Shown here in pieces: positions 15,142 to 23,894 of a DNA stretch of 64,000 nucleotides. Under the pieces are notes generated by a model. It saw nothing but the letters and a program-made list of their open reading frames with translations, did not search any database and had not been told where the DNA came from. The first letter of the stretch is position 1, and the number at the start of each line of letters is the position of its first letter. The stretch is from G965205725 sp965205725 (GTDB lineage Bacteria > Pseudomonadota > Gammaproteobacteria > Pseudomonadales > Halieaceae), in the NCBI GenBank assembly GCA_965205725.1, contig OZ242189.1, positions 3,100,001 through 3,164,000 of the forward strand. The letters run 5' to 3'. A program made the translations under genes and the position numbers.

Positions 15142-15618
15142 TCAGCCAAATTTTGTTTTCAGCGCCTCGCCTACAGACCCGGATACAAACTGAGTGACAT
15201 CTCCGCCCATTGACGCGATTTCTCTTACCAGAGAAGAGGAGATGTAGGACAAATGCTCGGCCGGAGTGAGAAATACAGATTCAAACTCCGGGTACATGGC
15301 GCGGTTCATATTGGCCAACTGAAATTCGTATTCGAAGTCTGCTACTGCGCGCAGGCCCCGCAGCACGCAGCGGGCATCTTTGCTTTTAGCGAAATCGGTG
15401 AGCAGGTTGCTGAACCCACAGACCTCGATATTGTCCAGGTGAGAGAGCGACGCCTCGCACAGCGCCACCCGCTCTTGCAGATTAAATAGCGGTGACTTTT
15501 TTTCGCTGTAGGCAATGGCAAGAATGACTTTGTCAAACAGTTTTGCCGCTCGTTCAACCAGGTCGATATGGCCATTGGTGACGGGGTCGAACGTGCCGGG
15601 ATAAATAACAGTTTTCAT
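15142..15618 (-). CDS. coaD: Phosphopantetheine adenylyltransferase
   Basis: Fourth step of coenzyme A synthesis: 4'-phosphopantetheine plus ATP to dephospho-CoA. At 158 residues it is standard length. The nucleotidyltransferase motif YPGTFDPVTNGH lies at residues 6-17, and ISSSLVREIA near the C-terminus is the second ATP-binding motif. GLRAVADFEYEFQLANMNR is the conserved CoaD core. Downstream of rsmD on the minus strand with a 56-base gap; this pairing is common in gammaproteobacteria. Confidence 0.97.
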   Translation of the reverse strand: MKTVIYPGTFDPVTNGHIDLVERAAKLFDKVILAIAYSEKKSPLFNLQERVALCEASLSHLDNIEVCGFSNLLTDFAKSKDARCVLRGLRAVADFEYEFQLANMNRAMYPEFESVFLTPAEHLSYISSSLVREIASMGGDVTQFVSGSVGEALKTKFG

Positions 15619-15674
15619 GGTGCCAGTGCCTGCCTACGCCAATGTGGCCAGAGCGTTGGATGCTAAACAAATAA

Positions 15675-16256
15675 TCAGTTGCGCACAAATAGCTGAAAAC
15701 GCACACCGCCCGCCTGTTTGTCGCGATAAAGCTGCCAGTTTACTGGAACCTCCGGGGCTGATTCGCGCCTGGCCGACTCAATGTATATCAGGCTGCCGCT
15801 CTCCAGCCATTGCTTGTCTTCCAGTGCAGTACAGGTCGGCTGCCACAAATTGCCTGAAAAAGGCGGGTCCAGAAATGCGATCTGGTAGGGCTGGTGCGCT
15901 GCGCGCTCCGCTTCCAGAAACGTTAATGCGTCACCTCGCAGGCAGTTGCCATTATCGGCATTCAGGGTGTTCAGATGGCCGGTTATATTGTCGCAGGCTA
16001 CTTTTGAGCGCTCCACGAACTGGCAGCGGGCCGCACCCCTGGAGAGCGCCTCAAGCCCCAGTGCGCCGCTGCCTGCAAACAGGTCCAGGCAGCGACAGCC
16101 ATGCAGGGAAGGCGCGAGCCAATTAAAAAGCGTTTCACGAACTCGGTCCGGCGTTGGACGGAGGCCCTCAATGGCGGTGAACGGCAACCTTCGGCCCCGC
16201 CATTGGCCGCCAATAATGCGCAATGTTCCCTGTGTGTCTGCCTGATTAGCCGCCAT
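15675..16256 (-). CDS. rsmD: 16S rRNA (guanine(966)-N2)-methyltransferase
   Basis: Methylates G966 of 16S rRNA in assembled 30S subunits. Length 193 residues. Motifs: RIIGGQWRGRRL, the conserved RPTPDRVRETLFNWL, SAM-binding LDLFAGSGALGLEALSRGA, and catalytic DPPF in IAFLDPPFSGNLW. Divergent from ftsY with a 53-base intergenic space, and probably co-transcribed with coaD. This rsmD/ftsY divergence is conserved in Pseudomonas and relatives. Confidence 0.96.
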   Translation of the reverse strand: MAANQADTQGTLRIIGGQWRGRRLPFTAIEGLRPTPDRVRETLFNWLAPSLHGCRCLDLFAGSGALGLEALSRGAARCQFVERSKVACDNITGHLNTLNADNGNCLRGDALTFLEAERAAHQPYQIAFLDPPFSGNLWQPTCTALEDKQWLESGSLIYIESARRESAPEVPVNWQLYRDKQAGGVRFQLFVRN

Positions 16257-16309
16257 TACCGTGCCTTCTCCATCGGTGTTAGGATACCCGCTTTTACAGC
16301 TTCCTCGAC

Positions 16310-17377
16310 ATGAAATTCTTCTGGCGAAACAAGAATAAACCCGACAGTGATGCAGGCGCCCCCACGCCTGTTAGCAGTCAAACGGCCAGCGAAAGTGACG
16401 AGCAGATTGCTGCCGCTGTCATCGAGAGCGGGGTTTCCGAGGATGCTCCCGGCATGTTCGATCAACTCAGGCAAGGCTTGAGCCGCACTGGCAATCAGCT
16501 TGCCTCAGGTGTTGGCAACCTGTTTCTTGGTCGCAAGCAGATAGACGCTGAACTGCTGGAAGATATTGAGTCTCAACTGTTGGTTGCGGATGTGGGTATA
16601 GAGGCGAGCGCCGAGATTGTAGAGCGGCTTGCCGAGCGGGTCTCGCGCAAGGAATTGACAGATTTAAGCGCCCTGTACGCGGCCTTGCAACAGGAGATGG
16701 CTGAGTTGTTGTTGCCGAGTGAGCAACCGCTGGTAGTGGATGTCAGCAAAAAACCTTACGTGATCTTGCTGGTGGGGGTGAATGGCGCTGGCAAAACCAC
16801 CACTATCGGAAAGCTGGCGCAGCGCTTTCAAGCCGAGGGCCACTCCGCAATGCTGGCCGCTGGTGATACCTTTCGCGCGGCTGCTGTGGAGCAACTGCAG
16901 GTATGGGGTGAGCGCAATCAGGTGCCCGTTATTGCCCAGCACACCGGTGCGGATAGCGCCTCAGTCATATTTGATGCGGTACAGGCCGCGCAATCTCGGG
17001 GTGTTGACGTATTGATCGCCGATACAGCGGGTCGCTTGCACAATAAAGACAACCTGATGGAAGAGTTAAAAAAGGTTGTGCGGGTGATGGGCAAGCTGGA
17101 TGAGTCGGCGCCCCATGAAGTGATGCTGGTACTGGACGCTGGCACCGGGCAGAATGCATTGGCACAGGCACAACACTTTGCTGGTGCGGTGGGGGTGACA
17201 GGCATTACTCTGACCAAAATGGATGGCACTGCGAAAGGCGGTATTATTTTCGCAATTGCGCGCAAGCTGGGTTTGCCTATTCGTTTCATCGGCGTCGGTG
17301 AATCTGCTGCCGACCTGCGCCCCTTTGTCGTCAGCGAATTTATTAACGCCTTGTTTTCAGGGACTGACCAACCGTGA
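16310..17377 (+). CDS. ftsY: Signal recognition particle receptor FtsY
   Basis: SRP-receptor GTPase that docks ribosome-nascent-chain complexes at the membrane. Length 355 residues; the N-terminal acidic A-domain is short (about 50 residues, DSDAGAPTPVSSQTASESDE). The NG domain follows with G1 GVNGAGKTTTIGKLA (about residue 155), DTFRAAAVEQLQ, G3 DTAGRLHNKDNLM and G4 TKMDGTAKGG. First gene of ftsYEX; its stop overlaps the ftsE start by four bases. Confidence 0.97.
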   Translation: MKFFWRNKNKPDSDAGAPTPVSSQTASESDEQIAAAVIESGVSEDAPGMFDQLRQGLSRTGNQLASGVGNLFLGRKQIDAELLEDIESQLLVADVGIEASAEIVERLAERVSRKELTDLSALYAALQQEMAELLLPSEQPLVVDVSKKPYVILLVGVNGAGKTTTIGKLAQRFQAEGHSAMLAAGDTFRAAAVEQLQVWGERNQVPVIAQHTGADSASVIFDAVQAAQSRGVDVLIADTAGRLHNKDNLMEELKKVVRVMGKLDESAPHEVMLVLDAGTGQNALAQAQHFAGAVGVTGITLTKMDGTAKGGIIFAIARKLGLPIRFIGVGESAADLRPFVVSEFINALFSGTDQP

Positions 17378-18042
17378 TCACCTTTGATCGGGTGTCCAAG
17401 CAATACCCTGAAGGCCATGAAGCACTGCGGGAAGTCAGCTTTACCATCCGTGATGATGAACTGGTTTTTCTAACGGGCCACAGCGGTGCCGGCAAGAGTA
17501 CCTTATTGAAACTGATTATGTTGATGGAGCGGCCCAGCCGCGGTCAGGTGCTGGTGAACGGGCAAAACCTCAATGGTTTGCCAGCTAGAAAGATTGCACA
17601 ATTGCGCAGAAACATTGGCGTGGTATTCCAGAATCACCAGTTACTGTTTGATCGCTCCATCTTTGACAACGTCGCACTGCCCTTGCAAATAGCGGGTTAT
17701 CAGCGACGCGAAGCAGACCGACGAGTGCGGGCAGCACTGGACAAAGTAGGATTATTGTCGCGGGAAAAGGACCTGCCAATTACCTTATCTGGCGGCGAGC
17801 AGCAGCGGATTGGTATAGCCCGCGCCGTTGTCAACAAGCCTCGGCTGTTACTGGCAGATGAGCCTACTGGCAATCTTGATCCGGGATTGTCTGCGGAAAT
17901 TATGCGCCTGTTTGAGCAGTTTAATCAGGTGGGTGTCACCGTGTTGATCGCGAGTCACGATTTAACGTTGATCTCCCGAATGCAGCACCGAATTATAACA
18001 TTGCGTGGTGGACAAATGATTACCGGACTCGCCGACCCATGA
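17374..18042 (+). CDS. ftsE: Cell division ATP-binding protein FtsE
   Basis: ATPase subunit of the FtsEX complex, which drives septal peptidoglycan hydrolase activation through EnvC-type partners. Length 222 residues, GTG start at 17374 overlapping ftsY. Walker A GHSGAGKSTLLKLI, signature LSGGEQQRIGIARA, Walker B LLLADEPTGNLD and the switch histidine in IASHD are all present. Overlaps ftsX by four bases. The YEX operon order is the conserved gammaproteobacterial one. Confidence 0.96.
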   Translation: MITFDRVSKQYPEGHEALREVSFTIRDDELVFLTGHSGAGKSTLLKLIMLMERPSRGQVLVNGQNLNGLPARKIAQLRRNIGVVFQNHQLLFDRSIFDNVALPLQIAGYQRREADRRVRAALDKVGLLSREKDLPITLSGGEQQRIGIARAVVNKPRLLLADEPTGNLDPGLSAEIMRLFEQFNQVGVTVLIASHDLTLISRMQHRIITLRGGQMITGLADP

Positions 18043-19022
18043 AGCGTCAGGTCACACAATCTTCTGGCAAAGGCGCGAGCCAAAGTCGCACTCGCTGGTC
18101 GCACCGGTTGCGGGCCTGGTTTTATCATCATCGCGACTCGGCCAGAGATAGCTTGCAGCGTTTGCTGGCGCATGCTTTTTCCAGTGTTATGACCTGGCTG
18201 GTTATTGGCATTGCGCTGGCGCTGCCGGTGGGTCTGTCTGTCGCGTTGGACAATGCGCGCACAGTGAGCTCTGAGCTGGATAGCCCGGCCCAGCTCTCTG
18301 TGTTTCTGCGCCCGGAAATGTCGCTTGAGGCGGCGACCCAGTTGCAGAACAAGCTGGAAGCCAGGGCTGATGTGGTGACCACGCGGCTGTTGCCTCGCGA
18401 GCAGGCACTTTTGGAGTTTCAGCAGTTGTCGGGTTTTGGTGATGTGCTACTCCATCTTGAAGAGAATCCGCTTCCCAACTTGATCATCGTGTCGCCGACA
18501 AATCCGCGCCTGGGCGCCGAGGCTGCGACAGCCCTGCAAACGCAGCTCAAGACCTTACCCGGGGTGGGTCGCGTCGTGCTCGATATGGAGTGGGTGCAGC
18601 GCCTGAACAGCCTGCTGCTGCTGGGTCAACGGATTATCACAGCGCTCGGATTGTTGTTGGCCCTGAGTGTGCTGCTCATCATCGGCAATACTATTCGGCT
18701 GGCCATCGAAAACCGCCGCGAAGAAATCGTTATTGTGAAACTGGTGGGTGGAAGCGACGCATTTGTCCGTCGCCCCTTCCTCTACACGGGCATCTGGTAC
18801 GGTCTGGGCGGAGCCGTCGTGTCCTGGTCCATTATCAGCGCTACCTTGTGGTGGTTAGAGGCGCCTTTGCAATCCCTGGCTTTGCTGTATCAAAGTGGCT
18901 TTCGGATTCAGGGGCTGGGTTTTAGCGGTGGTCTACTGCTCTTGGCCCTGGGTGCCGTGCTGGGTGTTGTAGGGGCCTGGCTGGCAGTATCTCGCCATCT
19001 CACAGCGATTCAGCCTCACTAA
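18039..19022 (+). CDS. ftsX: Cell division protein FtsX
   Basis: Membrane subunit of FtsEX, 327 residues. A basic cytoplasmic N-terminus (HRLRAWFYHHRDSARDSLQR) precedes TM1 (VMTWLVIGIALALPVGLSVA). A periplasmic loop (about residues 75-190) is where the hydrolase activator docks. Three more TM segments follow (ITALGLLLALSVLLIIG; GIWYGLGGAVVSWSIIS; GGLLLLALGAVLGVVGAWLA). ATG 18039 overlaps ftsE. The next gene, rpoH, starts after a 117-base regulatory gap. Confidence 0.94.
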   Translation: MKRQVTQSSGKGASQSRTRWSHRLRAWFYHHRDSARDSLQRLLAHAFSSVMTWLVIGIALALPVGLSVALDNARTVSSELDSPAQLSVFLRPEMSLEAATQLQNKLEARADVVTTRLLPREQALLEFQQLSGFGDVLLHLEENPLPNLIIVSPTNPRLGAEAATALQTQLKTLPGVGRVVLDMEWVQRLNSLLLLGQRIITALGLLLALSVLLIIGNTIRLAIENRREEIVIVKLVGGSDAFVRRPFLYTGIWYGLGGAVVSWSIISATLWWLEAPLQSLALLYQSGFRIQGLGFSGGLLLLALGAVLGVVGAWLAVSRHLTAIQPH

Positions 19023-19082
19023 GCTGTTGATTTAACTCAAGATGCACCCTTGTAATGGGGGCAATATTGAACTATTTTTGAC

Positions 19083-19109
19083 TTAGCACTCTAAGCTAAA
19101 GAGTGCTAA
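19083..19109 (+). promoter_or_regulatory. CIRCE operator (HrcA binding site) upstream of rpoH
   Basis: TTAGCACTC, nine bases, GAGTGCTAA: a perfect match to the CIRCE consensus, 30 bases before the rpoH start. A -35-like TTGACT (19078-19083) adjoins it, so bound HrcA would block the promoter. CIRCE normally controls groESL or dnaK; here it puts the heat-shock sigma factor gene under HrcA. Confidence 0.9.
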
Positions 19110-19139
19110 TATGCCTCGCTGAATTTGGAGAATCAAGTG

Positions 19140-19997
19140 ATGAACACTAGCTTACAACGCATAGAACCCTTGGTGCCCGGTGCCAACCTCGCCGCTTACA
19201 TGCAGGCTATTGGTGCGATACCCATATTGAGTGTTGAGCGTGAACGCGAACTGGCTGAGGACCTGCACGACAAAGGCAACCTCGATGCGGCCCGTGAACT
19301 GGTCTTTTCCCACCTGCGCTTTGTCGCCCATATCGCCAAGAGCTACAAGGGCTACGGTTTGTCGGAAGCTGATCTGATTCAAGAGGGCAACGTGGGTTTG
19401 ATGAAGGCGGTTAAACGCTTTGACCCGAGTCGTGGCGTGCGTTTGGTGTCTTTCGCGGTACACTGGATCAAAGCTGAAATGCACGAATTTATTATCCGCA
19501 ACTGGCGTATTGTGAAAGTGGCAACAACCAAGGCCCAGCGCAAGTTGTTCTTTAATCTGCGCGGCCAGAAGAAGCGCCTGGGTTGGCTGACACAGGCCGA
19601 AGCCGAGCGGGTTGCCAAGGATCTGGGCGTGGCAGTGCATGAAGTACAGAAAATGGAGGGCCGACTGTCCGCCCATGATCTGACCTATGATAGGCCCACA
19701 GACTTCGATGATGACGAGGGCTGGCAAGCCTCACCCGCCAACTATTTGGAAGACAAGCGCCAGGACCCGGCCACGCTGGTCGAAGAGGCTGATTACCGGG
19801 ATAACAGTGAGCAACAACTGCGCCGGGCGATGTCGAAACTGGACGAGCGCAGTCAGCATATTTTGGCACAGCGCTGGCTGGCGGAAAAAAAAGCAACGCT
19901 GCACGAGCTGGCCGACAAGTATGGCGTTTCAGCCGAGCGTATACGCCAACTTGAGCAAAATGCCATGAAAAAACTGAGAGCCAGTATTACCGCCTGA
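19140..19997 (+). CDS. rpoH: RNA polymerase heat-shock sigma factor sigma-32
   Basis: Sigma-32, directing transcription of chaperone and protease genes. With ATG 19140 it is 285 residues, the usual length; GGAG at 19127-19130 is the ribosome binding site, so the in-frame TTG at 19125 is rejected. Region 2 reads LIQEGNVGLMKAVKRFDPSR then VRLVSFAVHWIKAEMHEFII. The diagnostic RpoH box QRKLFFNLR follows at about residue 132. Region 4 ends with LADKYGVSAERIRQLEQNAM. It has its own promoter region with a perfect CIRCE operator, implying HrcA repression. It follows ftsX, as in most gammaproteobacteria. Confidence 0.96.
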   Translation: MNTSLQRIEPLVPGANLAAYMQAIGAIPILSVERERELAEDLHDKGNLDAARELVFSHLRFVAHIAKSYKGYGLSEADLIQEGNVGLMKAVKRFDPSRGVRLVSFAVHWIKAEMHEFIIRNWRIVKVATTKAQRKLFFNLRGQKKRLGWLTQAEAERVAKDLGVAVHEVQKMEGRLSAHDLTYDRPTDFDDDEGWQASPANYLEDKRQDPATLVEEADYRDNSEQQLRRAMSKLDERSQHILAQRWLAEKKATLHELADKYGVSAERIRQLEQNAMKKLRASITA

Positions 19998-20015
19998 ACT
20001 TTTGCTGTTCAATCA

Positions 20016-20396
20016 ATGAGCAAACTATTCCTCTCTCTGGCTGCCGCCAATGGATTTTTGGCGGTTGCCCTGGGTGCCTTCGGTGCCCATGCTCTTAAAG
20101 CCCGGTTGGACGACTATGCCCTGGGCATCTACCAAACCGCAGTTCAATATCACTTTTATCACTGCCTTGCATTGCTAGGCGTGGGTTTGCTGGCTTTGTG
20201 GTTTCCGCAATCCGCTCTACTGCGTACCAGTGGTTGGGCTTTTGTGATCGGTATTGCCGTGTTCAGCGGCAGCCTGTACATATTGAGTCTGACCGGGTTG
20301 CGTTGGCTGGGTGCAATAACTCCCCTGGGAGGATTGGCTTTTTTGGTGGGTTGGGCCTGCCTGGCCGTTGCTGGTTGGCGCCTGGTCGACGCCTGA
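20016..20396 (+). CDS. DUF423 family inner-membrane protein (YgdD-like)
   Basis: A 126-residue membrane protein with about four hydrophobic segments: LFLSLAAANGFLAVALGAFG, YHCLALLGVGLLALWF, GWAFVIGIAVFSGSLYILSL and GGLAFLVGWACLAVAGW. The AANGFLAVALGAFGAHALK start and YQTAVQYHFYH segment are the DUF423 signature. Function is unknown. It lies 18 bases after rpoH and just before trmB, so it may be read from the rpoH transcript. Confidence 0.9.
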   Translation: MSKLFLSLAAANGFLAVALGAFGAHALKARLDDYALGIYQTAVQYHFYHCLALLGVGLLALWFPQSALLRTSGWAFVIGIAVFSGSLYILSLTGLRWLGAITPLGGLAFLVGWACLAVAGWRLVDA

Positions 20397-20413
20397 TTTT
20401 CGGGTCTGATTCA

Positions 20414-21088
20414 TTGCCACGTCGGCAAATCCGCAGTTTCGTGCTTCGCGCCGGGCGCATAAGCAAGGGTCAGCAGCGAGCCTGGGATGCTCACTGGCCC
20501 GATTGGGGTTTGCAGCTTCAGGACGGTGAGTTAAATGCCGCCGAGGCATTTGGTCGCAAGGCGCCACTGATTCTCGAAATTGGTTTTGGTATGGGCCAAA
20601 GCCTGGCGCAAATGGCACTGAATGAGCCTGAAACCAACTGGCTGGGAATAGAAGTGCACCCACCTGGAGTGGGTAAGTTGATGCACACGCTGGCGCAGCA
20701 AAATTCGGATAATGTGCGTATCTACAGCGACGATGCTGTGCAGGTGTTGCAGCAATGTATTGCCGCTGGGTCGCTGGATGGCGTGCAAATTTTTTTCCCT
20801 GACCCATGGCATAAAAAACGCCATCATAAACGGCGCCTGATTCAGCCGGAGTTTGTAAAACTGCTGGCTCAAAAAATTCGAAGTGGGGGCCGTTTGCACC
20901 TGGCGACTGACTGGGAGAACTATGCCGAGCAAATGTTAGAGGTGCTTGAGGCCAGCGACTCGTTCACCAATGATGCGAAGTTGAACCACTACAGCCCGAG
21001 ACAGCAGAGCCGCCCTTTGACTAAATTTGAAAAGCGCGGTCAGCGGCTCGGCCACGGTGTTTGGGACTTGCTTTACAGCCGAAATTAA
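20414..21088 (+). CDS. trmB: tRNA (guanine-N7-)-methyltransferase
   Basis: Makes m7G46 in tRNA variable loops. The SAM motif LEIGFGMGQSLAQMA and catalytic FFPDPWHKKRHHKRR with IQPEFV identify TrmB. The frame is open into the DUF423 gene, but homology begins near RRQIRSFVLRAGRISKGQQR, so TTG 20414 (MPRRQIRSF, 224 residues) is the best start; no ATG or GTG is nearby. It ends four bases inside hemW, which converges from the other strand. Confidence 0.93.
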   Translation: MPRRQIRSFVLRAGRISKGQQRAWDAHWPDWGLQLQDGELNAAEAFGRKAPLILEIGFGMGQSLAQMALNEPETNWLGIEVHPPGVGKLMHTLAQQNSDNVRIYSDDAVQVLQQCIAAGSLDGVQIFFPDPWHKKRHHKRRLIQPEFVKLLAQKIRSGGRLHLATDWENYAEQMLEVLEASDSFTNDAKLNHYSPRQQSRPLTKFEKRGQRLGHGVWDLLYSRN

Positions 21089-22239
21089 GCAGAGGCTCGC
21101 TGGAAAAATTCTCCGATAACATTATCCAGATACCGCCAGCCCAGAGGGCCTGGCTTTATTTGCGTGCCCTGCATAGAAAGCAGGTCGCGCCCGGCCAAAT
21201 GGGTGACCGTCTGCTCAATACAGGCGTAAGGCAAGCCGGTGCGGGCGCTGAATTCACCCGTGTCGAAACCCTCGCGCAGTCGCAGCGCATTCATCATGTA
21301 TTCACCGACCAAATCTTTCTGGTCCAGTACACGCAGGTTGATCGCGGTCGGCTGGTTGATGTAATGCTCGGGTTGGCGGGTGCGAGCGCTGCGCAGGACT
21401 TGCTGCGCGCCCAGGTCGGTCCACTTGCTGTGAGCGCCCGCACCGATGCCTATATAGTCACCAAAGCGCCAGTAATTGAGATTGTGGTGGCAGTGGTAGC
21501 CTGGCTGGGACCAGGCAGATACTTCATAGCACTGGTAACCCGCGCGTTCTAGTTGGGCCTCGCCCTGATCTTGAATATCGGCGAGCACAGATTCGGCAGG
21601 TAGCTTTGGAGGCGTGTTGTGAAACACGGTGTTGGGTTCGATTGTCAACTGGTACCAGGACAGGTGGGGTGGCCGCTGTGCCAGCCCCGTGCGCATATCA
21701 GAGTTGGCCATTTCAATATGTTGTCCGGGCAGGCCATGCATTAAATCTATATTAAAACTCTGTAAACCAAGGCCTCGGGTAATTTCGATGGCGGCGAGGG
21801 CATCGTCGCTGCTGTGAATGCGTCCCAGCGCTTGCAGGCGAGTATCGTCAAAGCTCTGAACACCCAGCGAGATACGATTTACCCCCGCCTCGGCAAAGCC
21901 CTGAAACTTTTCGACCTCGGCGCTGGCGGGATTTGCCTCCAGCGTGATTTCGGCTTCCGGCTTGAGGGGTATCAGGCTTGATATCGTCGACAGGATCTCG
22001 CCGATGGCCGCAGCCGAGAACCGGCTCGGGGTGCCTCCGCCAAAAAATATAGACACTAACTCGCGACCTTGAACCTGGTGTAACGATTGCTGTAAGTCTG
22101 TTTTTAGAGCGTTGCTGTACGCCTGCTCAGGCAAATCCTGCTTTGACTCGTGGGAGTTAAAGTCGCAATAGGGACATTTGCGCTGGCACCAGGGTATGTG
22201 GACGTAGAGGCTCAGTGGCGGTAGCCGCAGTGCGCTCAT
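21085..22239 (-). CDS. hemW: Radical SAM heme chaperone HemW
   Basis: Heme-binding radical SAM protein thought to deliver heme to membrane acceptors, formerly annotated as coproporphyrinogen III oxidase HemN-like. Length 384 residues. The cluster motif is C18QRKC22PYC25, followed by FFGGGTPS. The fourth cysteine of true HemN is missing, as expected for HemW. Overlaps the end of rdgB by four bases and is the last gene of the long minus-strand operon from yggS. Confidence 0.95.
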   Translation of the reverse strand: MSALRLPPLSLYVHIPWCQRKCPYCDFNSHESKQDLPEQAYSNALKTDLQQSLHQVQGRELVSIFFGGGTPSRFSAAAIGEILSTISSLIPLKPEAEITLEANPASAEVEKFQGFAEAGVNRISLGVQSFDDTRLQALGRIHSSDDALAAIEITRGLGLQSFNIDLMHGLPGQHIEMANSDMRTGLAQRPPHLSWYQLTIEPNTVFHNTPPKLPAESVLADIQDQGEAQLERAGYQCYEVSAWSQPGYHCHHNLNYWRFGDYIGIGAGAHSKWTDLGAQQVLRSARTRQPEHYINQPTAINLRVLDQKDLVGEYMMNALRLREGFDTGEFSARTGLPYACIEQTVTHLAGRDLLSMQGTQIKPGPLGWRYLDNVIGEFFQRASA

Positions 22240-22850
22240 AAATAGGCCTGCCGCAGCTTGCCAAGTAGTTCCCGCATGGCCTGTCCGCGATGACTAAGCC
22301 TGTTTTTTCGCTCCCTGGACAGCTCGGCGGAACTGCAATTTTCCGCCGCCACAAAAAACAGGGGATCGTAGCCGAAACCGTTTTTTCCGCGAGGAGTCTC
22401 CAGTATGCGGCCCTCCCAACTGGCCTGGCAAATAATCGGATTGGGATCCTGGGCGTGTCGAAGATAGACCAGCGCGCATTGAAAGCGGGCTGTGCGCTGT
22501 GCATCGGGGATGCCCTTCAGACTGTTTAGCAATTTGCGGTTGTTGCGTGCGTCGCTGGATGGCTCGCCCGCGTAACGGGCTGAATAAATTCCGGGCGCTC
22601 CACCCAGGGCATCTACTTCCAGGCCGGAATCATCTGCTATGGCAGGCAAACCGCTGTACTGTGCGGCACAGTGTGCCTTTAGCAGGGCATTGGCGACAAA
22701 ATTCTCACCGTCTTCGACGACTTCAGGCACCGAGAAGCTGGCCTGGGGCACAACAGCGCAACGCCATTGCGCCAGCAGTGATTCAAACTCCGCAATTTTT
22801 CCTGCGTTGCCGCTGGCTAAAACGACTCTATGGGGCGGGTCAGTCTTCAT
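22236..22850 (-). CDS. rdgB: XTP/dITP diphosphatase (non-canonical purine NTP pyrophosphatase)
   Basis: Hydrolyses ITP, dITP and XTP to keep deaminated purines out of DNA and RNA. Length 204 residues. Motifs: VVLASGNAGKIAEFESLL near the N-terminus, the catalytic DDSGLEVDALGGAPGIYSAR, EGRILETPRGKNGFGYDPLF, and C-terminal LSHRGQAM. Overlaps the DUF4426 gene by 11 bases and hemW by four, so it is translationally coupled in the operon. Confidence 0.96.
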   Translation of the reverse strand: MKTDPPHRVVLASGNAGKIAEFESLLAQWRCAVVPQASFSVPEVVEDGENFVANALLKAHCAAQYSGLPAIADDSGLEVDALGGAPGIYSARYAGEPSSDARNNRKLLNSLKGIPDAQRTARFQCALVYLRHAQDPNPIICQASWEGRILETPRGKNGFGYDPLFFVAAENCSSAELSRERKNRLSHRGQAMRELLGKLRQAYL

Positions 22851-23283
22851 ACACCCTGTTCTGAAATTTCAGATTGAATGATTTTTTTGCGCCCTCTGGA
22901 AGAATTTGAATATCGAAGAAGCGCAGTTCGGCACTGCTGAATTGAAAACTGTCGATGTAATAAATGGCGTCTTGTTCAGCAATTTTTCGGAACTCAAAAA
23001 ACTGATTTTGAAACAAGTCCCAGGTGCGACCTTCCAGCCTGGCGGTGACTGCGCGGCTGCTGCCATCTTCTAACTGCTCACGCACGGCGATGTTGATAAA
23101 TGCCTGATCTTTGGCCCTGATCATTTGATAACGACTGGCTGTCTCCGGTGCAATAAAGGTTGTGCTAACGACGCTGTAATGAATGGTGTATCTGTCAAAC
23201 TGCTGCGCCTGCTCTGCCCAGGTCGGCGGGGGGAGGAACAATGAGGCCAGGCCGATGCCGACTAATAGCAATGTGCGCAGCAT
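22840..23283 (-). CDS. DUF4426 exported protein
   Basis: A 147-residue secreted protein of unknown function. ATG 23283 is preferred because the signal peptide begins there (MLRTLLLVGIGLASLFLPPP, cleavage near TWA-EQ). The DUF4426 core reads YTIHYSVVSTTFIAPETASR, INIAVREQ and ends NLKFQNRVYED. It occupies the conserved slot between metW and rdgB seen in Pseudomonas. Confidence 0.85.
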   Translation of the reverse strand: MLRTLLLVGIGLASLFLPPPTWAEQAQQFDRYTIHYSVVSTTFIAPETASRYQMIRAKDQAFINIAVREQLEDGSSRAVTARLEGRTWDLFQNQFFEFRKIAEQDAIYYIDSFQFSSAELRFFDIQILPEGAKKSFNLKFQNRVYED

Positions 23284-23303
23284 ACGGTCGCCTGGAAGGT
23301 GCA

Positions 23304-23894
23304 CTATCGGCTGAAGTGATAGATCGCCGTGAAGGCGAACAGGTTAGGGAGCAGGTGAGCGGCGCGACTGCCTAGCGGCCCTTGACCAATCATGTGGCGG
23401 TTAAGAATTCGTATGTCCCTATCCTGACAGAGCGCCTCAAAGTCTCGAACTGTGCAAAAGTGAATATTGGGTGTGTCGTACCAGGCATAGGGCATAAAGC
23501 GAGACACAGGCATACGTCCCCGTGTGCTCAAGTGCCAGCGGCAACGCCAATGGGCAAAATTTGGGAAGGTTACAATACCCTGGTTGCCGATACGCAACAT
23601 CTCATCTACAACCAGGTGCGGATAGTGAAGAGCTTGCAGGGTCTGAGTCATGACGACCGTGTCAAAACTGTTGTCGGGAAAATTGCCCAGCCCCTGGTCC
23701 ATGTTTTGCTCGATGATGTTCAGGCCTGCAGCCAGTCCGGCGGTGATCCTGGCTTCATTAATTTCCAGGCCCAGGCCCTGTACCTGTCGCTGCTCACGCA
23801 ATAGCCTGAGGAATTGCCCATCGCCGCAACCGAGGTCCAGCACCCGCGAGCCCGGCTCAATCCATTTTTGAATATGAGTAAAATCCTGGCGCAT
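23304..23894 (-). CDS. metW: Methionine biosynthesis protein MetW
   Basis: A 196-residue methyltransferase-fold protein needed together with MetX for homoserine acylation in many proteobacteria. SAM-binding motif VLDLGCGDGQFLRLL (about residues 19-33), then DTVVMTQTLQALHYP and the typical GIVTFPNFAHWRCRWHL and PYAWYDTPNIHFCT. Start ATG 23894 overlaps the metX stop. Its exact biochemical role is not settled. Confidence 0.95.
   Translation of the reverse strand: MRQDFTHIQKWIEPGSRVLDLGCGDGQFLRLLREQRQVQGLGLEINEARITAGLAAGLNIIEQNMDQGLGNFPDNSFDTVVMTQTLQALHYPHLVVDEMLRIGNQGIVTFPNFAHWRCRWHLSTRGRMPVSRFMPYAWYDTPNIHFCTVRDFEALCQDRDIRILNRHMIGQGPLGSRAAHLLPNLFAFTAIYHFSR

Noticed and set aside
15617..16245. 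Open frames antisense to rsmD
   Set aside because: Products of high GC on the opposite strand of a conserved gene; no ribosome binding sites or domains.
19152..19896. Long open frames antisense to rpoH
   Set aside because: Both are shadows of the sigma factor gene, which has full motif support.
20217..20932. Open frames antisense to DUF423 gene and trmB
   Set aside because: Both plus-strand genes have clear family motifs across the same bases.
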